From the NCBI RefSeq assembly GCF_910596095.1, contig NC_056552.1, positions 18,672,611-18,736,610 on the forward strand: a stretch of 64,000 bases of DNA, written 5' to 3'. This DNA comes from Thunnus maccoyii (lineage: Eukaryota > Chordata > Actinopteri > Scombriformes > Scombridae). The notes under the pieces are model-generated. The model did not search any database, was not told the DNA's origin, and saw only the letters and a program-made list of their open reading frames with translations. Each line of letters starts with the position of its first letter. Within the stretch, counting starts at the first letter, position 1. A program made the position numbers and the translations under genes. Below, one piece after another: positions 1 through 9,877 of the stretch.

Positions 1-367
1 AAAATCTCAGTCTGCAGGTTTGTTTTGTTGGTATTAGCTTCCTGATTCTCTCTCTAATTAAAGTGCATATTAAATTAATTGTATTGGATACAGAGAAATG
101 TAACTTGTAGTCATGCATACTGAATAGGCACTTACAAATAGATTTTATGATGTGAAAGTTGTGAATGCATGTTTCATCAAGTAGTATTACATTAAATCTT
201 TAACCCAGTAAAATTGTGTAAAAAAAAAAGTGGATATATTATTTGAAATCACGTTTGGCCAGAAAACCAGAGAGGTGAAAAACAATCTTCCCACTAACAC
301 CATAATGTACTAGATAATATTTATTTCAATATGCATCATATTCTCATATTTATCTTATTTCTACCAG

Positions 368-1193
368 AACACACAGGTGAAAGACAGGTCATACAAACCA
401 GAGGTATGGAGGCCAAAGGCCGCCAAATGGAGCTTTGGATCCAGAAGATCCATCAGTTCTTCATCCACTTTTTCTTCCCCGCGTTTGACCATCACCAGTT
501 AGCAACCAGCAACATGAAGGAAGAGGAGCTCCGCCAGGAGGCCCAGAGACGCATTGCTCTGGATAAGGCCCAACAAAGAGCCAGGTAGTCCACTTGTAGC
601 CATTTCCAGCCAAGATGTATTTATATTGTATTTCAAGAGTCAATTGACAGCATCATGAAATCAGTGGCTGAGTCAGTTTATATGGACTGTATCTTCATTC
701 TTAATATTTAACTAGTTTTGTTCCCTCCAAATGAGAATCTTTATGGGAAAAAAATGAAAGTCAGCATTTCTTTGCTCTGTGTTGCTGTCTAGAAATAGCC
801 TGGAGTGGAAAATATTACATTTCATTCTGTTGCAGAGGTTGAACACAAGCTTGACAGTGACACACCAATCCTTTTCTGTGACTGCACAAACATAGCCACT
901 ACCAGATTGGTAACAGATTTATGTATTATTATTTAAATTTTGTATTGAGGGTTCAAGACATAATCGCCATCAGAGGGCACAAACTTTCTCTTAAAGTAGC
1001 TTTCATTCCAATTTTATCTCTGCTTCCAGGATATGAACCGTCTCCAACCAAAGGCCCAAATCCTTTACTGATCCTTTTTTCCATTGTTTTGCCATAAACA
1101 TGTTCAGTGATATACTGTCTGTTGTGTTACAGGTTAAAGGTGCATTGGGAAGATGATAAAGATGCATTCGAGGAGGCAATAGAGAAACCTTGA
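368..1193 (+). CDS. rsph10b: Radial spoke head 10 homolog B, C-terminal two exons (partial at left edge)
   Basis: Two exons can be joined: about 368-584 and 1133-1193 (donor GTAGTC after 584; acceptor TTACAG before 1133; the split codon AG|G is restored), ending in TGA. The peptide contains MELWIQKIHQFFIHFFF, then a basic/acidic coiled stretch with EEELRQEAQRR and ALDKAQQRARLKVHWEDD. From memory this aligns with the human RSPH10B C-terminus ([20 protein letters not shown], then AQAQQRKMEDDELEARL). RSPH10B is a MORN-repeat protein of the ciliary axoneme radial spoke; the MORN repeats lie left of the window. The tail ends soon after the coiled stretch and is shorter than I recall for human. The exact 5' acceptor of the first exon is uncertain (368 or 377). 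RSPH10B lies next to CCZ1 in human, which supports the call. It converges with dlgap5. Confidence 0.85.
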
Positions 1194-1274
1194 TGAAGCC
1201 AGTTGTTCTGTAGATGAACTGTCCACACGCTCCAAAAAGAAGGAAAATGTGCAGAGCTTTCAACTGCAGTCAGA

Positions 1275-1280
1275 AATAAA
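1275..1280 (+). terminator. rsph10b: Poly(A) signal AATAAA of rsph10b
   Basis: AATAAA lies 82 bases after the rsph10b stop codon. It is the first such signal on this strand and would end the transcript near 1295, about 40 bases before the likely 3' end of the convergent dlgap5 transcript. Confidence 0.6.
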
Positions 1281-1353
1281 AGCACAAATGCAGCCTTTTA
1301 TCTGTGCATGGATGTAAATGAAGACTCAACATTTCCTGGTTGTGACTAGGACT

Positions 1354-1359
1354 TTTAAT
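1354..1359 (-). terminator. dlgap5: Variant poly(A) signal ATTAAA of dlgap5
   Basis: No AATAAA is visible on the minus strand between the dlgap5 stop (1518) and the rsph10b end. The common variant ATTAAA occurs here, 160 bases past the stop. This is inferred as the functional signal. Confidence 0.4.
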
Positions 1360-1517
1360 CAGAAATTCTTGTGAGACAAAACTTTTTTTTTTTTTTTCCC
1401 AGTAATTAAAAATAAATGTCAGAATCACCCAGATATATCTTTTTTTGCAAAGGGAGTAACAAAAGCAGTCAATACATGACAAAACAACACATTTAAAAGA
1501 AATCTCTTTGCTACACA

Positions 1518-4500
1518 TTAAGAGGGAGGGGTGAAGACCATGAGGTCACTTGGACAGACAGACTGGCGTATCCGGTCCTTCAGGTCCGGGGTGAAGAGAA
1601 ACAGGGCAGACTCTGCTGTCTGGGCCTAAAGAAAAATACAATAAGAATGTTCAGCAATGACAAGTCTGCAATAAAGAAATCAACAAGTAAAAAGCCTAGT
1701 AATTTGTTCAATGTGGATTTAAAAGTCAACATTTGGTAGTGAAGAAATGAAAAAAAAAAGGGAAAAACTTGAACCTGTGGTGACTGAGGAGTTAACACTG
1801 AAGACACTGCTGGTAGTGCTGTGGTGACAGTGAGAGAGCGAGCATAACCTTGAGTAAAGACAGCAAAGTGTGCAATTTATAACACCAGTTTAAAATAAAC
1901 ATAAACCAGAAGCATGCTCAGTGTGGTTATTCCCATAAAACAGGCAATCACAACATTTTCTCTAAAAGTTGCAATGTGCAGGTCTGATATTTGAGGCTTG
2001 ACAATTTATTAAAGATTTATAATGAAAACTACTACTACTCAAATTCAATATAAATTCTAGTTTTCTAGTCAAATCTCAATATAGAAATCCAGCCTGCTGC
2101 TGCTTTAACATCAATTAGTGTTGTTAAGATGCAAAACCCAGGTGTACACAGTGTGTGTGCATGCACAGGACCTAAGGGCATCAATCATACCTGCTTCTTC
2201 CTGAGTTAGCAGATCCTCATATTGACCCCTGGGGCTCTCCATCTCCACATCCACTGCCATGGGTGATGGCGCATCTACGGTGACTGCCTCCCTTGGTGAC
2301 AGGCTACATCTCTGTGAAGTCTGCAAGTAACGCTCAAAGTCAAATCCTGGAGTTTCCTGGAAACACAAGAGAATAACTTGTTTACTGAAGAGCTGGAGAA
2401 AACAATCACAGCTTTAAATGGAAACATATGAGGCTGATTTCTTAAATACAGAAACAGAACATGAGTGAGGCCAAAAAGATTGTTTACCGTAAGGACTGCG
2501 CTTTCTGGTGTGTGACACATGGACTCTTGAGACTCCACAGCAGGAGAGGAGATCACAGTGGGGGAGGACAGGGGAGGTTGGCAGGGTGACAGTGTGAAGC
2601 TCAGAGCTGATGAGGGCTCAGGAGTCTTGCTGACTGGAGGAGGTGATTTGCATGGAGAGAGAGAAAGTCTTGGGGAGAGCGGGATGTCGACATTAACAGC
2701 CTCAGCTGGTTCGTCTTGCTCCTGGATGACACAAATGGATGGAAGCGAACGCACAGGTATGGGTGTGTCCGATTCAGGAACCGGAGAGGTGTTGTCCTGC
2801 ATGGAGACTGCAGGGTTTCCCTCGGGTTGGGTGTTGTCTGAAGGCACCTCCTTGACAGGTGAGAAGCAAAGAGAGACATTTACAGTGTCGTTTCTGCTCT
2901 GGGGTGGCTGAGGAGTGCCATGCTGAGACTTTGGTGCTTGTCCGGGTGTTTGGTCAAGGGTGAGACGGAGGTGGGCGGGAGTCTGGACCGGCTGGGCGGG
3001 AGACGCGTGGTTCTGAACGGGGGTCTGAGCCAGTGCAAGGGATCGTCGAGTGACTCTTCTAGGGGAGAGATAGCTGGAGCAGGGAGAGGCCTGAGGCAGC
3101 ACAGCAGCACTCAGACGGCTGGATCTCCTCATGGAACCTGCAGACAACAATATACAACATAGATGTTACACCAAATCCTGTAACTCAAGCATCACAGAAG
3201 ACTTGGTCGTTTGTGTAGTGAACGTCCACTCACCTGATGGTTTGGCTGGGCTCTCAACCTGGAAGAAGCCTCCATCAAAGACCACAGTGTCCGTCTTTTG
3301 AGCCTCTGCTTGGGGTTGTGGTTCCTCAGGTTGGGGGGTAGCAGCAGCCTTTGCAGCTTTCTCTGCCTCGGCTGCCTGCTGTTTGGCTTTCATGGCTGCT
3401 TTCACGGCAGCTAGGCGAGACTTGGCTGCTGCTTTGGTTCCTGTTGGCTTGGCGGGTGCAGGAGCAGCTGCAGGTCTCTGTCAAAAGTGGCCCAAGATGT
3501 GTAAGCTTGTGTTGCACTTTTTGTCCCTAAATATGTTGGACAAACCTTTTTTTTTTTTTTTTTTTAAAAAAAACAAGAAAGTCGCAGTTCTTTGCACCCA
3601 CCTTGACTACTTTCCTCTGTCTTGGTGGGGGCTTGTGCTCCTCCACCCAGCCTCGGGCCTCTGCTTCTTTGAGGGCGTCAAACTTCTTCTTGACATCCTC
3701 TACCTGAAAGAAGACAGGAAGTACAAAATGCTAATTTTAAGCCAAACGATACCAGTCATCCTTTTATGTGTTTTGTGTTTCATGTTCGAGACACCTGTCC
3801 CTCTCCTGTGAGGTGCTCACCTGGTAATAAACCATGTCCCAGAATCCTTGCAGGTCAGTGCAGGTGGTGATCTTCTCCCCTCGGCCAAACTCGCAGTCAT
3901 CCACCAGACCGCTGAACTGGTTAAAACGCTCTTTCATCAGCAGCCTCGCCTGGCCAACCGCTGTGCGCATACGGTCTCTCACTGAACACATACACACATA
4001 AAAGGTCAGACAGATGTCAAATTACAATTGTTCAGATGGGGACTTATGTCATTTTCACAATTAGGAACACCACTGTCTCCAGCTAAAAACTACAGTCACT
4101 AGTAAAAAGCACTCACTTTCTTCTGGGATGGACTCATCTTCCACTTTAGACTCCCACTGAGCACACAGAGACATCAGTCTGTCTGTCTCACTGGCAATTT
4201 CCGATCTGGACAACACACAGAAATTAGATATAAATTAATTAAAATTAATATTCAATAATACATACATTTCAAATACATGTCGCAGCCATATTTTAGGAGA
4301 AATAAGTCTGTTAGTAACAGCAAATTTATCAACATTTTTTATAAAGGATTGGTATATATACGGCATAATTCATTTATCAAGAAAAACGACCTGATACTTT
4401 CAGCTTTTTGACTGCTTGTCAGACAATAAATAAATAAAATTTAAAAAAATGAACCGAACGATAAATGACTGGTACATCACCTGAAGTACGGCACATCGTG

Positions 4501-7500
4501 CTTTGATTCCAGGGGGCTGCCTGGAGTCGTAGGGGCCACTGTGGGAGATGGGCGAGGAGGAGAGCGGTGGGGGGATTTAGGGGGAGAAGGCTCACTTGGC
4601 TCAGCCTGAGGCTCAATGTTGAACTTGGGGACCGGGGGAAGATTGAAGCTGGAGCTGTGCAGGAGGAGTCACAACATGGCAATTAGATAAAAAGAAAACA
4701 AACATCAGCTGACCCAAGTCTTAATCTTGCAAATTTTCTAAGAGGCTCTAAAGGCAAAAATGTTGAAGTCTTTATCTTTTAATATTTTCCTTGCTTCACT
4801 CAAGCCTCTTTTGGTGAAGCTTAACTTAGCCAATTGGATTATTTCTGCCTCCTTGAAAGGCTGGTAAAACAAAAACTCTGCTTCAATATGATACCAGAAA
4901 TACTGCATTTACCAAGGTTTGATAATTTCAAATATTTTCAAACAATATTAAAAGCTTTCTAGAATTTTAATAATCTTTAAATAAACAGAAGAGAAGAAAA
5001 ACAGACAGACCTTGGTGTAAGAAAGGCGTCTGCCGAGCGAGGAGTGAGAGGCTCGAACTTGAACAAGCCGGCAGGAGCTTGGAAGACAAAACCTTTGGGA
5101 GCAAATGAGGTCAAAGAGGACGAATCCTCAACAGAATCCACAGCAGGGACAGCATCAGCTGGAGCTTGGTCCACCACCATGTCTACCTCCTCAGAACAGG
5201 GCGTCGGGCTGGGAGGTTTTTCTTCTTCCTCCTGCATCTCAGGCTCCTACACAGACACAGCAAACTGATTCATCAAGTCACAGGTAAAAAAACAAAGTAG
5301 TCAGTTTTGAAGAGGCTGTATGTGACACAGAAATGCTCACCTTGGGTTCAGCAGGATGGACAACGTCGACAGCTGCTGTATATTAAAAGGACAGATATAC
5401 AAAAACGATGTAAGAAATCAAAACAATTGTACATGCTCACATGGAGAAAAGTAAAACTGGTGAACAATTTCTGGGTTAATGTTGGTTGACATTTAACAAT
5501 ACCTTTACAGTTCCTTCCTCTGCCAGAAGGTGGGGCCGTAAGGTTGACAATAGCTCTGCTCCTTGTGGTTCTTACATCTGAGGGACGGGGAAGACATTAA
5601 ACAATATTAAAGAGTGGTTTGCTAGAATATTATAGTATTTCTCTGCTTGCTTTGGTGCATATACCTCTAGTGGTCTTACATGCTCTCAAACACTGCTTAA
5701 ACTTTTGCTTTGGATCAGCATGTACCTGTAGACTTGTCCTTAGGGTTGTCTTTCACCACAGGAACTGCTGTAACAGGAGGCCTGTTGACTGATCTGGTCG
5801 ACGCAGCTCGTACGACAGGCTCCACTAAGATGCAAATAAGGAAACACAATAAGGAGGATTAAACATGATAGCTGGTCTCAAGGTCTAGTTATGTTCAAGG
5901 ATTTTTCTTCTTACTAGTTACCTGCACAGACTTTAGTCTTGGTCACAGGTGGTGGTTGTGCAGGCTTGACCGAAGTGACCCGGCTCCTGGTTGATGGAGG
6001 AGCTGTATGTATGTAGGAAAATCGGTGAGGTCAGATCTAAAAAACACACTAAGCTGGAGTAGAAGCTTCATTTAAAATAAAAGGACATGCAATTACTTTA
6101 CCTTTCTTTGCTGCAGTGTTTGGGTCCTGTGTCTTCAGAGGCTGTAGAGATTTTGAAAAAAGAAAGGTGATGCAACAAAGTTACTATTAGTTTTTAGTGG
6201 AATTTTTGAGAAAAGATATTCAAGATTTTAGAGAAAGTAGCACCTTCTGCACTTGCTGCTGCTGCGTTTTCATTGAACGGGTTACTCTGGTGCTCTGCGA
6301 TGGAGCTGTGTTTACTTTTGTCTTAAAGAGAAGCAAAAATTACATGTTGATCATTGGAGTCATTTATCATTACAAGTGCACCCAGCCACAAAGATATCTC
6401 ACTCTTACAACTCATATAATCAAAGAAACAAAAACAGGATAGTAGAGGTATAATTTACAGGCCAAGGTTTCTGCAGGCTTCATCAAATTAAATTTAAGAC
6501 TTTTTAAGACATTTTAATACCACAGAGAATGAAATTTAATACCTGTTTCATGGTCAAAGTATGAAAGATATTAATAAAAATAATTGGCGATGATAAGATA
6601 CTACAATTAACGACCAAGTGCAATGGGAAATAAATGTCAATTTAATTAAATTTATCAATCATTCCCAATAATATAACTAATTAATCATGACCCTGACGTG
6701 GATAAGCAGCAGAAAAAGAATGGATGGATTAACCAATTAAAAATGATTAATATGAATTAATGAATAATTTATTTAAGGTCTGGAATGACACTATTGGGAA
6801 TTTTCTAGCAAGTTTTGCAAAACTTGCTTTAAAAAAAAACATTTTTACAACATTAGCACCTACGGAAGGCTAGAAAAAATATTTAAGACCATAATGATTA
6901 AATTTAAGACTTTTAAATACCTTCTAAGTCCTTTTTTGAGGAAACCTAAATCAATGCTTTTTAAGACTTTTCAAGACCTGCAGATACCCTGATAGACACC
7001 TTTACAGTAAATAGTGTGAACTAGTCTGTTGACAATTCCTCGCTCACCTCCTTAGCTCTGGTTGATGCAGCTGGGACAATGGTCTGGGTGTCCTTTGGAT
7101 GAAACAGGCCAGTCTTAAATACCCCTTTACGCCCCTTTTCTCTCATTTCCTTCTCCTTCTCAAGAGCCTTACGCTCTTTCCAGCGCTCAAGCTGCTTCAG
7201 CCTCTCTTCTGCAGCCTGGCCTGTGAAGAAACAGGTGCGGGATAAGGAAGAAACATGTTAGCTAGAATGATGGGCACAAATAAAGGTAGATTTACTTGGT
7301 GATCAGTGGTCACAGAATGCTTTTCTGAAGAAATGGCTCTAAGGTGTCTCTGTGCACTAGCTATTGTGTCTTGTCAAAGTATTCAAGAGAAATGTATAAT
7401 GAAGACGTGCTGGAAAATAAAACTTTACTTTTAACAGGCTTTGCATTGTTGAGTGTTTTCTCCTGAATTATCGACATGTTGGCCACTGTGATGGAGGCAT

Positions 7501-7666
7501 CCAGGGAAGAGACATCCATCTCTGGGAGCTTGTCCAGCTGCCTGCGTGTGTTCACAGCCCGTTCTCGGTTCTCCTTCTGGGACTGAGACCTTCTGCGGGA
7601 CATTTTCACCCTCAGCATCGACACACTGGTGTCCCGCTGGCGCAGGTGGGAAAACCGAGACTCCAT
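1518..7666 (-). CDS. dlgap5: Disks large-associated protein 5 / HURP, complete (18 coding exons, about 940 aa)
   Basis: Coding exons, 5' to 3' on the minus strand: 7666-7429, 7220-7048, 6321-6244, 6141-6102, 6002-5922, 5824-5726, 5577-5503, 5375-5341, 5246-5011, 4654-4481, 4205-4117, 3981-3821, 3703-3602, 3477-3234, 3137-2488, 2356-2191, 1848-1775, 1625-1518. All join in phase (2823 nt). The N-terminus MESRFSHLRQRDTSVSM and RRRSQSQKENR match HURP; residues 1 to about 240 are basic, as in its microtubule-binding half. The GKAP/DLGAP core (TTCTDLQGFWDMVYYQVEDV) is at about 470-495. A Ser/Pro-rich acidic region with many SP/TP sites follows, then the C-terminal end RQSVCPSDLMVFTPPS. In known biology HURP bundles kinetochore fibres, is a Ran-importin-beta cargo and is phosphorylated by Aurora A. 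Start chosen at 7666: it follows a 5'UTR acceptor and gives the family N-terminus. A little longer than human (846 aa). Confidence 0.95.
6466..6990. mobile_element. MITE-like non-autonomous DNA element inside a dlgap5 intron
   Basis: The ends are imperfect inverted copies. The left end reads GGTTTCTGCAGGCTTCATC followed by TTTAAGAC motifs; the reverse complement of the right end reads GGTATCTGCAGGTCTTGAAA followed by the same AGTCTTAAA motifs. The body is AT-rich and has no coding potential. It resembles a TTTAAGAC-rich interspersed repeat I have seen widely in fish. A second fragment is embedded in it (6690-6736, GACCCTGACGTGGATAAGCA, then an ATGG tail), a hallmark of fish SINE/LINE 3' ends. 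Family assignment is uncertain. Confidence 0.55.
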
Positions 7667-8618
7667 GTTTAGGTATCTGGAGCAATAGCTGTGAAGAGGA
7701 AAAGATGATGTATTATAGGCATATGACAGTTATTACAGGCATTGAGGTACATTTATAGATGTGCTTGTAGTTATGACAACTGTTACAAAAACTAGAAACT
7801 AGTGTGAAATTAAAATCTGAAGTTGATAAGGAAAACAATTTTGTGCATCTGTTTTGTGCTGTAATCAGCTATAACAACTCAACTGTTACCTGATGAGGTT
7901 TTAACTGATTATTGTTGTCATTAAGGCAACAAATGTCATAATGCTGATGGCAAATGTCCATCACAAATAGCAGGCCCCTCTCAAAAAATAACATGGATAC
8001 ATGACAAACATCATCAAATGTCTAAACTATGCACGACGACGTTTTTCCCAGTTTAACGATAATTACAGGACATTCTGTGTTTTTGAAATGTGAATAAATG
8101 ATCTTTTTTTTGTCCTGGAAGATTTGTAACTTATCTAACAGTTTCTGCAGTAATGCAAAGAGTTAAAGTCCAAAAGTCAACTAACGTTACGGTTAACAAA
8201 CTTCAGTGAAATGAAGGACGTACAGGGGCAATAATGGGCCTGAATCACCACACGTTGTAACCTGCTGTATTTATGTTGAAACACTTTCTCTGTGTACAAC
8301 ATAATTAGCTTATTTAAGTTGTCCGAAGTCTAACGTTAAGTCACGCTAACTTATGTCAATCAAGGCCAAAATAGTAACAATTTTACTTCAACCACTGACC
8401 ATAACTAACTTTAACAATAAAGACCATAAAATTCGTAATAAGTCGAATTAGTGCTAAAAGTAATAACTAAGTTAGCTGAAGTAATTCAACTAAAGCAAGG
8501 TTAGTTGTGTATCTCAACAGGAGCCACGACACAAGCTAGCGTCAACTGTTAAGTTAGCAACCAAAGCTGTGAACCAAACTAGCTGTTTAGATAATATATG
8601 ATTACACATCCACTTTAC

Positions 8619-8720
8619 CTTGCTGTTTCCAAAAAAAGCACGTATAAAAACAATTTTTGCTCCTGAGCGGCCAATAAAAAAACTTAAAATGTCCGCACAA
8701 CGGACGGACTCAGTCCTGCT
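8619..8720 (-). other. dlgap5: 5' noncoding first exon of dlgap5 (3' border defined, 5' border approximate)
   Basis: A good donor (GCAAG then GTAAAGTG) ends an exon at 8619. The first coding exon has an acceptor TTCACAG ending at 7689 and only 22 bases of 5'UTR before the start codon, so an upstream noncoding exon is required. The transcription start is inferred to lie near 8700-8740. Confidence 0.55.
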
Positions 8721-8754
8721 GCCTTAAAAACACAACAATCATGGCGGGTGAGTT

Positions 8755-8862
8755 TTTGAAATTCGTAAAGTGACGCTGATTGGCTGGAATTCAGACAAGA
8801 ACGGAGAGTTCTGATTGGTTGTTTTTCTTCAGACCTTTTTTTATGTCAACAACTGTAATTGG
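8755..8862 (-). promoter_or_regulatory. dlgap5: dlgap5 promoter: CHR-like element and three inverted CCAAT boxes
   Basis: Read on the gene strand, CCAAT boxes lie at 8862-8858, 8818-8814 and 8783-8779 (spacing 44 and 35 bases), followed towards the start site by a CHR-type hexamer (TTTGAA on the plus strand, 8755-8760). Two or three NF-Y boxes about three helical turns apart plus a CHR near the start site is the layout known for G2/M genes bound by DREAM and B-MYB-MuvB, a class that includes DLGAP5 in mammals. Binding is inferred. Confidence 0.6.
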
Positions 8863-8869
8863 TCTGAAA

Positions 8870-9774
8870 CACGAAGTGTAAATTTAACGATTTATAACTA
8901 CTCAACTTTGAACTGATTTAGTTTTTTGTCTTGTCATGATTTTCAGTCCTCATATAATATCAATACATGCACTTTTCTTAATATGTATGTCAGTAAATGT
9001 GTATCTTCTGCTTCACATAACAAGGTTAGGCTAATTAGTGTCAGTCTCTCTCTATTATAATGAATTTGTACTGTTTGTTTTTGTCCACAAAATGTGTTGA
9101 TGTGTTGGTGACAGCCTGAATCTTATCTTCTTCTTGTCTTTCTGCAAGGTAATATGGGTTGGGATACAATTTATATAAAAATAAAAACTCTTTGGCCTGT
9201 AGTATTGGAGGTTACTGAATAGATACATATCACCTATCATGAAAACATATCAAAAGATTGCGAGAAATTCTGGGCTCCTTCACAATATGTCAGTAAAAGG
9301 AAGAACATACAGGGGCAAAAATGGGCCTGAATGTGAGTCACCAAACTGATGAACATCTTCAACAACAAAAAACACATTACTTATGGCAAGTAAAAGTACT
9401 TCTTAATTTATTTAAAGTTAGTGGAGTTGTTTACAAACCACAATACTTTTGACATGATATCTAATTTCAAAACTATCACTGATCATCAAAGGAACCAGGA
9501 GTAAACTGTTCTGCATGTCAGTTTTTAAATTAATTTGAGACACTGTCATGATGTTTTCATTCACTGAAGAAAAAAAAAAAAAGCATGAACAAATTGTAAT
9601 TTGTAAGAAATCAAACATGTTAAAATCCTACAAGTATGTACAAAGAAAATGACAGAAAATAAAGTACATGTACAGTAAAAATCTGGATTTTTACACTTAA
9701 TTACAGAAGAAAATTACAATTTTTATAGGTTAAATAATAAAAAAAAAACTTGGTGAGAAAGCTTTTAATTTTTT
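8870..9774. other. Intergenic region between dlgap5 promoter and ccz1 3' end
   Basis: AT-rich with scattered stop codons and no exon I can support. The phrase ACAGGGGCAAnAATGGGCCTGAAT occurs here at about 9308-9331 and again at about 8222-8244 inside the dlgap5 5' intron, a short duplicated piece of unknown origin. Confidence 0.5.
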
Positions 9775-9780
9775 TTTATT
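9775..9780 (-). terminator. ccz1: Poly(A) signal AATAAA of ccz1
   Basis: AATAAA on the minus strand, 98 bases past the ccz1 stop codon, in a T-rich run on the plus strand. It implies a very short 3'UTR. Confidence 0.65.
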
Positions 9781-9877
9781 TTACAATGCAATTATTGCAT
9801 TACGCTGATGCTGTCATGATACCCTGCAACACTGACAGTTTTTAGTGTGGTGAAACAGTCTCTGTCTGTCCGCTCCA

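Noticed and set aside
404-500. Alternative plus-strand frame in the rsph10b exon giving a Ser-rich tail
   Set aside because: The other frame matches RSPH10B and continues through a phase-correct splice into the last exon.
1580-1807. Long minus-strand frame reading through a dlgap5 intron
   Set aside because: Only 1775-1848 is coding; the rest has an A-rich intron character and the phases require the short exon.
2558-2911. 117-codon plus-strand frame opposite dlgap5
   Set aside because: Antisense shadow of the large Ser/Pro-rich dlgap5 exon.
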